Position numbers and translations under genes: made by a program. Positions 33,186-45,319 of a DNA stretch of 64,000 bases are shown here, in pieces. The number at the start of each line of letters is the position of its first letter. Position 1 is the stretch's first letter. Source of the DNA: Ambrosia x helenae (Eukaryota; Streptophyta; Magnoliopsida; Asterales; Asteraceae); the NCBI GenBank assembly GCA_030844895.1, contig JAUTDX010007095.1, positions 372,001 to 436,000 of the forward strand, given 5' to 3'. The notes beneath the pieces are model-generated. The model was not told the origin of the DNA, did not search any database, and saw only the letters and a program-made list of their open reading frames with translations.

Positions 33186-35193
33186 TCATTCGCCACCACC
33201 GCCCTCCGCCATAAGATGTCCCGCAGGAGGAAACAGAGCGACCGCGCCCTTCTCTGCATTCACATACTTCCTATACACAGCCTTTAACTTGGTCTCACTA
33301 GCACAGTCATGAAAAGTCACCAAAGTCTTTGCACATTCCCTGTCCAAAACACAAAAACAACATATTTATCAAGTCAAATACCATAACTTGAAAAAAGATT
33401 CAATACCCTTGTGATAAAATCACATAAGCACTAACCTTAACTCATCTTCATAGTACCCAGTGTGATGTTTAAGAGTCTCTGTCCAAGCCGGGGTCTTTTT
33501 AAGGGTGCACCGTGCAGCATAAACAGCCGCAGCAGCAAGCTTTGAAGGGCTGTTGGTTATAACAACCGAGTAATGAATCAAACCGAGTTCGGTCAAGAAG
33601 AACACCATATTCTCCATCTAAATCCACAAACAGAAAAATATAACCACAGTTTCAGACTTAATTCTTTTATTAAAACCAGTAAAGAGCTAAATGAATGTAA
33701 GTAATGTACCTCACTGTCAAAAGGAACCGAAGCTTTGGTATACCGAACAAGAAACACATACGGTGTTGGAACCGTCAAGTACCAACCCAAATGACCAAGA
33801 ATAGCTTTCTCCATAGTCAGAATCTGCTCTCTCGGGTATGCATTGTCAGAAATTGCAATCAAATCAGTAACTTCGGGCGGCCAGATCTCTTCATATTTAC
33901 ACGCAATCAGCATTGCGCTGATGCCGACCAACTGAAGTTCCCTCCGAGGAACTTTTATAACCGAGAGATACCTGTCAACTATGTTGATGGTCAGGTAAAG
34001 ACTCTCTGGCATCAGCTCAAACTTTCGATGAACTTCAATCAACCAATCAATCAAAATCGCTCTCATCTTAGCATTGATATCAGGCTGAGAATTTGAATTC
34101 ATGTAATCATGTAAACCGCCTTCGGTTTCTGACAGCTTGTAGAACTTGTAAATGTCTTCAACGTATTCAACTTCGGCTAGTTCGTTGTCTATGTCAGCTT
34201 CGTCTATGTTAACCACTGGATCTTTAGGTCTTATTGTGATTCCACAAGCAGCCTGAACAAAACATTAAAACTTAGTCATATGGGCATCCAAAAATCAACA
34301 TAAAGATTACATCATTAGATATATAAAAAACATTAATGCTGAAACTAACTTTACTACGAGCAGTGAGGACGGTTGTTAGCGATTTTGAAGGCTTTTTCGA
34401 TCTTCTTTTAGGGGTGTCTTCCTGGGCTTTCATTGACCTTGTAACGGGGCGAGATATCTGTGTAGGCTTCCCGATTTCAACAACAGTCGGAGCAAGATTG
34501 CCTATGTCAACGAGAGCTCGCCGGTTCCTTCTTTCAATTTGTCCCTCATTGTTCTGCTTCATATCTGCAACATAATAAACAAAACTTTAAATCTAGCCTT
34601 TAAAATTTTCTTATTTATTGATCAGTTCAAATATATAATTCACTAAAATTCTTTGCTTCAGAAAAATAAACCAACAAACTTATATAAATCTTAATTTATA
34701 AAACCCTAATTCACAATTTTCTAAAGCAAAATTATCCCACAAAACATGTTTATAACACTTTGATCATAATATATAAACAATAAAAAAACTGTCATAAATC
34801 AAATCACAATTATTAATTCAAAAATCATACTCACAATAATCAATGCCCAAATATCAATTTGAGGGTTTCTAAAACCCTAGATTTCAAAACTAACAAATTT
34901 CCAATAAATCCAACATAATATCCGTTTACCTGTCATCCTACTGTAAACGTTTCGTATTATCTTTCAAAATTAATCCCTATTATATCAACAAAATAATAAA
35001 TAATTAAAAAAAAAAAACATAAACCTCTATTCGGTTGTAGAACCGGAAGAACAGAATCATTCGACGTCATATCCACCACTTGTTGATCTTGAATATGACC
35101 AAAAACACCACCAATGCTCGTCAAAAGCGACGAAAAGAACGACTGGAGACGGCCGTTGTTTGCCTCCCCTTCTTCCGGGTTTTGGTCCGCCAC
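33186..35193 (-). CDS. B-type mitotic cyclin (CYCB1-like), five exons
   Basis: Regulatory subunit of a mitotic cyclin-dependent kinase in the nucleus. Minus-strand exons 35,193-35,025, 34,564-34,350, 34,252-33,710, 33,617-33,436 and 33,339-33,186 join in frame at GT/AG borders into 420 residues, the usual length. A destruction box RRALVDIGN lies at about 71-79, for APC/C-driven degradation. The linker TVLTARSKAACG is typical of CYCB1. The cyclin N fold (about 158-285) has YVEDIYKFY, MRAILIDWLIEVH and CKYEEIWPPEV; the C fold has YTKASV, ELGLIHYSVV, AAAVYAARC and KHHTGY. The first exon (MADQNPEEGEA...) is less conserved and its assignment is less certain; if untranslated, translation would begin at the exon-2 Met (MKQNNEG). 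All coding exons are intact. Confidence 0.92.
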
Positions 35194-35341
35194 TGTGATC
35201 AGTTTGGATCGCGTGATATTATTATTATTATTAGCAGTTTTGTATAGTTATCAGTGTTAGGGTTTGTTGAATGAGATAATGGTTCTGAGGGTTTTAATTG
35301 GTGGTGAAGAATGAAGGATAAAGGATAAGGCGCCTTAACTT

Positions 35342-35426
35342 TATAAACGGTCGTATTTTTTAATTTTGAATAATAACCGTTAGATGTGTGCGCGTGTGGC
35401 GATGTATTTTTGGATTTTAACGGTCA
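35342..35426 (-). promoter_or_regulatory. cluster of MSA-like (AACGG) elements upstream of the cyclin
   Basis: Three AACGG cores lie 150-235 bp upstream of the ATG. TCTAACGGTTA (minus strand, plus-strand 35,374-35,384) fits the mitosis-specific activator consensus YCYAACGGYYA exactly. On the plus strand TTTAACGGTCA (about 35,416) and TAAACGGTCG (about 35,344) are near matches. MSA sites bind three-repeat MYB factors and give G2/M expression in plant B cyclins, so this agrees with the gene call. Confidence 0.75.
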
Positions 35427-35776
35427 TATTTTTTACTTGGTACGTTTTTTTTTTCACGTTATATCTTGAAGGACAAGTAATTAAATTCTACCGTTTGGTT
35501 TAGAAAAACAGAATTTGCTATATGATATTTGATTTGATAATATTTAGTAATTATTTATATAAGAGAAACTATGAATATATTTATTTATTAGTTATTATTG
35601 TAAGCTTAAGCAAGTCTCGTTTGTTCATTTGTAACCATAAAAAGCTAAAAAAACATGAGAAGAATTATGAATACACATTGATATACGTTCTCCTCAAGAC
35701 ATGGTGTGGTGGTAAGATGTCTCTCATTTATTTTAAGGTGGAGGATTAAAATCTTATATGTGTAGTTAATGATCGT

Positions 35777-36390
35777 TAGGGCTGTAAACGAACCAAACGA
35801 ACACGAACAAGGCTTTGTTCGTGTTTGTTTGTTAAGGTTTCTTGGACAAACGAACCGTTCACGAACATAATTCTATGTTTGTGTTTCTTTGTTAAGAAAT
35901 TCAGTTGTTTGCGAACTGTTCGTGAACACGGGTCTTGTACACAAACAAACAAAAACAAACATTTAATATGCAACTAACTAAAAAACCATTGTTAATATTA
36001 ACCGTTAGACAAAGTACATCTACTAAACAATGTCGATAAGTCAAATTGTTTTAACTTAGACATAATTATCTAAAATTACTTAGGCATAGGCATGAATACA
36101 TGATATTCCTAACTCAAAAGTTCATAATTATCCTAAGTTTTAACTAGTGATCGAACATAAACAAACATACACGGGCGGATATAAATAAACGAACGTAAAC
36201 AAACACATTGCCGAACGTTCACGAACGCAATCGAACGAACGAGACATTTTTGTTCGTGTTTGTTTGTTTAGTTAATCAAACGGGATTTTTTGTTCGTGTT
36301 TGTTCATTTATTAAACAAACGGACACAAACGAACTTCACGCCGAACGGTTTACGAACTGTTCACCGAACGTTTGGTTTGTTTACAGCCCC
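35777..36390. mobile_element. hAT-type MITE made of GTTCG/CGAAC words
   Basis: Terminal inverted repeats GGGCTGTAAACGAACCAAACG and its inverse (…GGTTTGTTTACAGCCC) match with one change over about 20 bp. The target copies AATGATCGT (35,768-35,776 and 36,391-36,399) are perfect over 8-9 bp. The 614-bp interior is dominated by ttcgtgtttgtttgtt and its complement. It lies about 0.6 kb upstream of the cyclin start. Confidence 0.92.
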
Positions 36391-36399
36391 AATGATCGT

Positions 36400-38013
36400 T
36401 AATAGGGGCATATTAAGATGAGAGAAGACGGAATGTATGTCTCAAACCAATTTATAGGTGAGGATTTATACTTGTACCTTAAAAAAACTAAGTATTTGAA
36501 CTTTCTTTGCACATAAACAAACTCATATGTTAGAATAAAAGTCATGCTTCAAGTGATAACTAATTTTTTTTTTTTAAAAAAAATGTTTTTTTAAATACAT
36601 GGAATTATAATGAGTGAAAACTAAATGGAATGAAAATTTAAGCATAAAAAGGGTTACGTTTACAAATTACACAAGCACATATTTAATTAAAAAATCATTC
36701 AAATGCAGCCTAGCTTATTGTTAAATGAGCATCATCAATTCATCACGGGTTAGCTCCCCACCACTACGATCTAGATTGATGCAACTATCAAAGACGTATT
36801 TACATGATTGTCGCATGGTTAACTTGATATGTATGGAGAAAGATAAAAACGAGTCGTATGAAAATGTATGTCTATGGCATGTTCTGAAGTAAATTACAAA
36901 CCTCACACACTCGTAGCATATGAAATACACAAGCATTACAGATGAACTATAATAAGCTAAAATTCTCAAGAAGTGAGTAATACAGGATATAGAGTGCTAC
37001 GTCGTGTAATTTTCCATCAAGTAATTTGCGACTTGCATATGTGCTAAACTCATGAAGTTTCACTCTGATTTATGCGAAGATAGTCAAAGTTAAATCTTTT
37101 AGTAAAACAAAGGTTTAAGTATACTTTAAAGCTTCGTAAATTATTACAAAGTTTTTAAAAGACAATTAAGAAAGCTTGAAGTTGATTTAGAAAATAAGCA
37201 CCATATATGACATGAGTACACTATGGAAATATCAAGCAAACTTAAAAAAACTAGAAGTATGAAACACAAATGCAAAACATAGTAAAACAATGGAGACCTT
37301 GATGAATGTGTTTTTCAAGCTGCATTCGTGCGGTCGTTGGTTTAAGAATTTCCTCGAGCCAGAACCCATTTTTGCACCCCCCCCCCTCCCCCTGCGCGCG
37401 GGTAGGTGCCAGAGTATAATGTGACTTAACATTTTACTCCTTCCAATTTAATTTCACCATATATAAACTCTTCCACTTTTCATCTCCCCAACAATGTCGG
37501 ACAAACCAAGCTCACATTCACTTCTAAATTTCCAACAGTAGGTTAGGATTAGCCATTCAGAAAGAGGTGACGACGCAGCTTGTTGCCCGCCTGCCAATAA
37601 AATTGTTGAAATGGAATAAATATTCATCTAAGTTCAATAAGAATATACATAAACGAAATTCGTTTAATTATATAACTTACACATGTGCAAATCATACGTA
37701 GGTTATACTACATAAACAAGACCTACGAATGTGTAAATCAGTTTAATGGTTTTTATATACATAAAATTGTACGTATGTAAAAAAGTAAAACAGTAATCAA
37801 CGATTAACAACAAACAATTCAAGGACTTGGATTTGTTATTTTTAAAAATGATCATTACATTCATGTAACATCTTTCTGACCACTCAAACCATCCTTTGAT
37901 TTAGGTGTTGCTTTTCTCCATGTGTAAACATTACCTCGATTCACGCTCTTTTTTTCCATACCTTGTACCTCGTTAAGATGCTGGAGTCGTAGGTTTTTCC
38001 ATGCAAAACAAAA
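36400..38013. other. spacer, no gene seen
   Basis: AT-rich, with a C-run at about 37,377-37,393. The cystatin promoter should lie at its right end. No further structure recognised. Confidence 0.4.
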
Positions 38014-38926
38014 ATGTCGCTTCTTGGAGGAATTACCGAAGTTAAAGACAATGATAACAGCGTAGATTTCGACGAGCTTGCTAAATTCGCCATCGCTGAA
38101 CACAACAAGAAGGAGGTATTGTTTTCACATGGTCATATCCTCAATCCTATCATTTCCAAATCTAGGTAAATTAAAATGTTTACGCTTAAAGGAATTAAAA
38201 TAATATTCTAATTTGTATATATATGTGTGTACATATAAACAAATAAAATGCAGATTTTTTGTTATTTACAATTTTGGGCCTAAAGTCCTAGCCTCATTTA
38301 TTTTTTTCACGAGTTGGCCTTACGTTTTGCCATTGATTGATATTTGGACGGTTTGTGACATGTTCGATGAAACCACTATAATGTACTGTTATCGCATAAA
38401 CAGTTGTATGTAGTGCTTTATAAATTTTTGGGGAGATAGAAAGAGTGACACTTATGAATTACATAACTAGACTTATATATATGTCCGGTTAAAACAATAT
38501 ATACATAAGTTTTTGCAATTATTGTGGTATGTTGCGTAAAATTGGTTTGGTATATTATATGATGTTTTTGAGAAACTTTTGTAGGGGAATAATTATTAGG
38601 ATGTCACTGGTTCAGTGATTCAAGTAAACTATATATGTTCTAGGATGATTGTTTATAATAATGGATCATTTTATTGATCAAGACCAATTATGTAAGAATA
38701 AAAATTGATTTATTAAATGGTAAGAAAATAATTAATGATGTTTATGTAGAATGCTGCTGTGGAGTTTGGAAAAGTAATAGAAAAAAAGCAGCAGGCGGTA
38801 CAGGGCACCATGTATTATATAAAAGTGGAAGCAAATGATGGTGGTGAGAAGAAAACTTATGAAGCCAAGGTGTGGGTTAAGCCATGGGAAAATTTCAAGG
38901 AATTGCAGGAACTCAAAATTGTTTGA
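38014..38926 (+). CDS. phytocystatin (cysteine protease inhibitor), two exons
   Basis: Exon 1 (38,014-38,115, 34 codons) ends at GAG before gtattg. Exon 2 (38,750-38,926) starts after ttatgtag and ends at TGA; the phase-0 junction gives 92 residues. All cystatin hallmarks are visible: N-terminal Gly-Gly (LLGGITEV), the plant LARFAV-like motif (ELAKFAIAEHN), the central QxVxG loop as QAVQG, and the C-terminal Trp loop (KPWENF). These loops block papain-like proteases. No signal peptide, so probably cytosolic. The intron is about 634 bp. The ATG chosen is the first in frame and puts the GG at the usual distance from the N-terminus. Confidence 0.93.
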
Positions 38927-39949
38927 TGATGCCACCTCACCTTAACTCCATATGGTAAATAATAATATTTTTTTTGAAAAAAAAATTAAAATCATAAATT
39001 AAGCTATTTTAGTAAGAGTATATACAATGGTGTGGTTTTGATGTTTTTAGGGAGATAGAAGGATGTGGTATGAGAGGGGGTGAGATGGAAGTGAGAGAGT
39101 GAGTTGTAGTTTGTGAAAAACTCATAAAACCGAATACGTGAGGGATAGCGAGAGAGAACGCACGCATTTGTTTTAGGGAAGGAGTGAGAAACTGGTGTGA
39201 ATGGTGTAAAAGAGAAGGTTTTTGGGCAAAGGTTGTTTGGGCACGTTTTTAGTCCCCTTAAAATTTAGTTTTGGTGATGATCTAACGTGTCCGTATAAAC
39301 GTCAAAGACACAAGCATACCTAAAAATTGTGAAAAGAATTCATGATTTACTTTTCTACCTATCATAATTATTTTCTAAAGTGCAATACGCAACTTAAACT
39401 TCTTTTATATGGTCCTTATCATCTCAAGATCCTGAAATTTACTTTTCTAAATGGAATCTTTGTATTTTCTTAAAATAAAAAGTGAGTAATGTATTGTATT
39501 CTTTCAAAAAATAATTCTAACAAATTGTGAAATAAAATTATAGTTGTATTTATGTCTAATACTTTTTATGAGTGCGTATAATATGTGACTAGGTATATTA
39601 TTTCAAGAGGGTCTAAATGTAAATGATATCGTTGTATTTAAGACAACTGGCATGACTTGTTAATGTTAGAAGCTCGATATTGTTTTGATCAGTTCGTATA
39701 CTTCATGATGCAGGACGGGTTTGCTATGACAAAATAGCTCGACTAGGTGAAGCATGAATGTATAAATATTATTTTTTAAGTTTAATAATAAACATTTCTT
39801 GTAATACAGTACACTGTACAAGTTTATGTACTTTGGTATGTATAATAGAAAACATATCATAAATTCGAACTTAGAATTTTATTGTTTTTTTTTTCTGGCC
39901 CAAATTAAATTATAAGTAGGAATTAATCTTAACATTAAATGCTGATGAT
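38927..39949. other. spacer downstream of the cystatin, no gene seen
   Basis: AT-rich, with a purine-rich stretch at about 39,045-39,240. No domain-bearing frame in either strand. Confidence 0.4.
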
Positions 39950-39954
39950 CTCCA

Positions 39955-40050
39955 GCCAAGCTGATTTGAGGTGGGAGGGTTTACCTCTTTAGAGGGTTCT
40001 TGCCCGAGGTTGGTCACATGTTCGATCTCGTCCATTGAAAAATCATACCC
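39955..40050 (+). mobile_element. SINE-like dispersed repeat, related to the 25,357 copy
   Basis: GAGGTGGGAGGGTTTACC and GAGGGTTCTTGCCCGAGG repeat the body of the SINE at 25,357. A B-box-like ATGTTCGATCTCG follows. Ends and target duplication are not visible. An imperfect 50-bp tandem duplication (cttgtgccggaaattaattg type) lies just right, at 40,091-40,190. Confidence 0.5.
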
Positions 40051-40585
40051 ATTAAGGTTGAAAGGGCCCGACGTGTAGGAGGACTCGAACTTGTGCTGGA
40101 AAATAATTGAGAATGTTTTTTAGTGGGGACCACTCACCTACTTGTGCCGGAAATTAATTGAGATTGTTAGCTTTTTAATAGGGACCACCCACCACCTTCA
40201 CGGACCGCCCCGTCTGCCCATGAGTGAGCTTGACATGCCTCCAAATTACACAAGCCGACTTGACTTGACTCGAAAACCATACAACCTGACTTGGAACGAG
40301 TATTGAACGAGCTACTAGACAAGCTGGTTTAATAGCTAGCTTTAAGTTAACTGATATTCCTTGCATTTAACCTTACATTTTGAAAAATCAAAAAAAATCT
40401 TTTACCAAGTATTTACATATGCAACGGACTCCAATAAGATGAACAGCCACCACAAAATATATTTTTCAAAAGAGGTTGACACTATCAACTGTCCTTCTTA
40501 AGACTTTATCTACAATGTCATAACTAAACATAGAATCTTTAAAAACCAATCTGTACCTGGTATCCATGTCAGCTAAAACAGTTCA

Positions 40586-43500
40586 TCATTCTTCATCATA
40601 ATCTTCTTCATCTTCATCCACACTGCTTCTTAAGTTAGCAACTTTAACCGGGTCAATCGCCATTTTCTCCACACCCATCAAAGACCAACCACGACATTCT
40701 TCAGGCTTCGTTTCAGAAATCGGTTTTGTTGACAGGCCCATGGGTGTGTCTCCATTCTCATCCAAGTCTAAGTTGAGGTCAAAGTTCCTAACTTTGACTG
40801 TATCTTCAGTCTTTTCAACTGGAATGAGACTTAGTTCTAATTCAGCATCTTTAAATAAATCAAGTGGTGCTTTTGGTTTTTGTTCATCAGCGATATCGGG
40901 TTTAGTTTCGTGTTTAACGTAACCAAATGCTGTTGTGTCCGCTCCCGTTCCTGCTGGAATAAATTTACCACTGCTTCTACACATACCCGTTACTCCTCCT
41001 CTGCCACTCCCATTTGTGTACACACTCTCTGGCTGCAATCACAAAGGTGTTAAAATTAATGGTGGATATTTCGAGCCATTTCATTTACTTATGAATTGAT
41101 CTAAATTTTGAATACAAAAGTCATCCAAAGATACACTACACATAAAACTTCTTAAAATTTTAATTCAAAGACTTCTGTTTTGTAATCATATCAGTTGACA
41201 CGGTAGTTATTTACAAAAATATAACAAATTTTGGACAAAAAGTGTTGTGGGTTGATCTGTACCAGAATTACCCGCCCTGATTGACCTGCTCATTTTGTCA
41301 CCTCAAGTTTGAATATCTCATATTGAGAAATACCCCACGTGGGCTTCGAGGGAGTGTCATTACATAAATCGGTAAACGTTTCACCAAATACCAGTTTTTT
41401 GTATAAATAAGCAAGATATATAAATAGAGGCATAGTTGCAGTTTCATACTTTCGGTTACATACTCAAAGGAAAGGGTTGTCTTGTGTTTTCGTATTTGTA
41501 TCGGTTAAACAGTTGGTCCAATTTACACACTAAAAGTCTAAAACTAATGGTCAATTTGGGACAAGATCATGTGAGCTCTCACAGTTATTGACGATTTGTG
41601 TGAAGTGTGAACAAATAAACCCAGACAAAAATGATGCAACAGCTAAAATGATGATGAGAGTATAAGGATGTAACTAACAAACCTTCTCATTCAATCATGT
41701 AACTAAATAAAAATGTGACAGTTACAGTCATTTATTTACCTTCCTACACTGAATGCGGTTGAAAGAATGATAGGAAAAGTTACAACATTATGGTCTAAAA
41801 AACTAAGTCCAATCTGTTTATGATATACCCCCCCCCCCCCCCCCCCCCCCCCCCCAACAATCCCCATTTCCCATTCTCTAAGTTGTAAGTCTAATCTTCA
41901 TTTATTCATTTAAAAAAATAAATTGAACCCACAAGATGAAAATAAGCGACTGCAAGTCGGTGACTAAGTGAGTCTGATATTCAGTTAAAGACATTGCTAC
42001 ATAGAAAAGAACCTATGTCCCAAACAAAACCTAAATCAATTTTGAATTTGAAATGCAGTGAACAAAGTACAGTCTATACTACAGTTATCATAATAGTGAA
42101 ATTCTAGGTTTCTTGGATTAAAACTAGCATCAATAGTGTTTTCGGATCGACGTTAGTGACTTTAAATATATTATGCTTAATTGTAGCATAATATTTGCAG
42201 TTAATCTCAACAGCTCACATGCATTGCTAGAATCTATTTGCAATAACAACCATACCCAGTAAAATTCCACCGGCTTTTCCCTTTTAGGTTTTTCATCACT
42301 GTCAGCGACTTTCCTGCTTAAGCAAAGTACCAAATCAATATCATCATATATAAAACCTAATTTCCATTTTAAAAACTATGAAAAATAAAAACTGTGCAGA
42401 CCTTCGTTTAGTTGCAGATCTATCCTCCCCTGCAGCATCAGAAACATCTCGATCAGGAACCTTACCAACAATATCTCTTAGGAAGTCAAACAGCGTAAAG
42501 CTCTGAACACACTGCTTTCTAAAAAGTAACAGAAAACATATATGAAGTCAGCATTAAGTATTTAAGTTTATGAGAATGAGAACTTAATAGGGGATCGGGT
42601 ACGGTGTACTTACAAGTGCTTAGAATTTAAAGTCTTTGCTCCCCTTTGAAGAGTGATTTTATATGTCCGGTCACAAAGATCTTGTAGAAATAGTTCCAAA
42701 GCTTTAGCTGCCGTTAACAGTTAATCAAGTAAAAGTATAAAGATTCATCCAAAGAACTATGTGAACCGCAGTTATAACATTGTTAGGTAGGTTGTCGCTA
42801 TTAACTGCTATTCGCTATCAACAACTATGATTGTTACTTACATACAAGAAGTGGACAGCCATAGCCATCTTTCCAACATCCTCATCGGCCTGCATTATCT
42901 TTTTAATTCTAACCTATTTAAAAAACATTTCAAAATAATACAAGAGATTTAAGGTATTTAAATGACAATAACTCAATAAGATATGAACATCTGCAAAAAT
43001 ACTAGAATATAAAAGAATGAACCAAAAACAATACATGATTCTTCAATAAAACATCAGTGTCCAGTTCTTGTAATTAACATATTTAACTGAAATTACTAAG
43101 TACATGGATTCAATCATATGATGCATATATGGTACATTTAAGATAACCGAAGCTAAACAAAAACCAAGGTTTGGTTTCGGTTTTATATTTTATGAAAAGG
43201 AAGAAACAGAACGAAGCGAATAACCAAAAAAACCATTATTGGAATATTGGATTTAAATACCCTCAACTTTCACAGTTTGGCCGACAATACTCCTAACTAC
43301 GAAAATTGTTATCAGCACTCCCAACTTTTAAGGTATTTTCCAATGGCACTCCCAAACTAACTCAGTTAGTTTGTTTAGTTAGTTTGCTGATGTGGCATGC
43401 TGACGTGGCCATTATTGCTGATGTGGCATGCTGTGGAAGATGAGCTCAAGCTCGAGTTCGAGCCTGGTCAAGCTCGGGCTCGGCTCGGCTCGTTTGCACC

Positions 43501-44119
43501 CCTAATCCCAAATGTGTAATTATCAATTAATCATAAAAAATTAGGCCCAAATTTTCAATCCCAAATTCATTATTTTGGGCTTGAATATTTTCATCCCAAA
43601 AATTTTAAACCCAAATGACAAAGCTGAAAAAACCGAAACCAAACTCTTCATGAAAACCGAAAAAAACCCAGAACTGGACGCGTTTCCCAAAACCCCAAAA
43701 CCGAACCATGCACACCTCTGCCAACTATAAGTGTGCATGGTTAGGTTTTGGGGTTTGGTTATTTTGGTTTCGAGTGGTAAGTAAATTTTTTAAACGGGTC
43801 AACCTACCAACCCGTCCTGTATAACCAACAACTACAACTAATGAACTCAAACACAATAAACACATAAACGAACGAATTACATTATGCTGTGACCATAACA
43901 GCATTCAACAAAATCAAAATATCATGTTTTAAAACCTGTACATGTTTTAAAACAGGTTTTTAAAATATTGCTTTTAGTTCAAAGCTTAACATAATTCATT
44001 CCAATGATCAACTTCAAACCATGAAATGAGAATTCCAAAACAAAATTATATAAAAGAGGATAGTAAATGAAGTTCGTAGTTCTTACTGCTGGGAAACGAG
44101 TATGTAGCTTCTTCTTCAT
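40586..44119 (-). CDS. NC2-alpha (DRAP1), histone-fold transcription repressor subunit
   Basis: The NC2-alpha/beta pair binds TBP on promoters and blocks TFIIA/TFIIB entry. Minus-strand exons: 44,119-44,087, 42,913-42,842, 42,707-42,614, 42,518-42,402, 42,313-42,256 and 41,032-40,586; about 273 residues. The histone fold spans MKKKLHTRFPA, VRIKKIMQADEDVGK, ALELFLQDLCDRTYKITL, GAKTLNSKHL and KQCVQSFTLFDFLRDIV. The tail carries FDLNLDLDEN and ends DEDEEDYDEE, the conserved acidic C-terminus of plant NC2-alpha. All borders are GT/AG except the exon 2/3 junction: a GT donor gives the wrong phase by one base, whereas a cut one base later (G/TAAGTA) restores the frame. The long fifth intron holds a 28-base C-run. 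Confidence 0.87.
41828..41855. repeat. 28-base C homopolymer
   Basis: Uninterrupted C-run inside the last intron of the NC2-alpha gene. Confidence 0.9.
43441..43506. repeat. hAT-MITE fragment in NC2-alpha intron 1
   Basis: Words such as gagctcaagctcgag and ggctcggctcg end in tttgcacccctaat, the usual right end of gggtgcaaacgagcc-type hAT MITEs. Only one end is present. Confidence 0.5.
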
Positions 44120-44129
44120 GTCCTCTAAA

Positions 44130-44846
44130 GATATTAATATCAATCAAACTAGTTATTAAAAGTTAAAACCCTAGAATTGCAAAAAAAAATGTGATCATAT
44201 GATAATAATACTAAAGGTAGATATAGAAAGGTGTGGAAAATAAGAAGACCCTGAATTGGTTGAGCAATGATTCTATAGATCGTGACCCTTGAGCCCCAAG
44301 TCATCGTACACCTGTATACTTAAAAAGTACAAATGATATAATTGAAAACACTTGACTAAAATGAATGTTATTGGGAGCGCATAGACCGAACGTCGAACCG
44401 GTCTTTTATTGGTTTATGAGTCAAAATGGATGTATGAATTGGATGACGTGGTAAATATTATAAAAATAAGTAAGGCAAAATGGGAAGAATTTAATCGGTT
44501 TTTGGTTTAACCCTTCTAGAATTTTGGTTCAACCGCCCAAAACTGGACCGCTCAGGCTACGGTCCCCATTCTGCCCCTCAAAACATTGCTAAAAATTGGT
44601 TTATTTTAGTGCATAACAAATGAAAAATGAAACTCATTTGGACTAATACATTTTACTCAAATAGTGATTTTGATCAAATCTATATATGTAACTAATTTAA
44701 TATTAAAATTGATTACACATAACTCAATCAAAAGAATTCACATTGCTTAAAATAGGTTTATTTTTCTGCATTTTCATAAGTAAAAATTCAAACTCATTTG
44801 GAACAAACATTTTACTCAAATAGTGATTTTGGTCAGATTTATATAT
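44130..44846. other. spacer with a tandem duplication
   Basis: A 115-bp segment (aaactcatttgg … agaattcacat) at about 44,630-44,747 recurs from 44,790. The second copy is split by the retroelement at 44,847-45,237 and finishes at about 45,312. No gene seen. Confidence 0.6.
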
Positions 44847-45237
44847 CATCATCATCATACTCAGTTAATCCCGTTAATAGCAAAATCTAAGATAGGGTCT
44901 AAAGAGGGTAAGATGTAGACAGTGTTACCTCTACCATGTGGCCCCTGGGAATAGAGAGGCTGCTTCCAGTAAGACCCCCGGCTCAATAGTGGTTTTGTAT
45001 CAAGCCTTAGACATAAAGCACATAACACTTAGCAATCGGGACAACCCCGACTAGTGCATGTACCCCCTTGTCTTTTGGTTATCAACGCCACCACCTGATG
45101 CATGATTAACCGTCCGTCATTTTTAACGTTATTTTCACGAAATTAGTAAAATAACGTTAAAATTAGTACAACTTTACTTTCGCCCCCCGAAGGCCACACA
45201 TATATACATTATATGCACACAGCCGTAAGCTGGCCTA
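44847..45237 (-). mobile_element. SINE or truncated RTE-type LINE with (ATG)n tail
   Basis: Flanked by GTCAGATTTATATAT (44,832-44,846) and GTCAGATCTATATAT (45,238-45,252), 14 of 15 identical. Read on the minus strand it contains the widespread block CCGGGGGTCTTACTGGAAGC, then GGTAACACTGTCTACATC, and ends GGGATTAACTGAGTATGATGATGATG in pieces (GGGATTAACTGAGT, then ATG repeats). That is the 3'-end form of plant RTE LINEs and the SINEs they mobilise. 391 bp; no coding sequence. Confidence 0.72.
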
Positions 45238-45319
45238 GTCAGATCTATATATATGAAAGTAATTTAATGTTCAAATTTATTACACGTAACTCAATCAAAA
45301 GAATTCACATGGTATGGAT

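Noticed and set aside
38732..38935. Minus-strand frame over cystatin exon 2
   Set aside because: Antisense shadow; the plus strand carries all cystatin motifs with correct splice sites.
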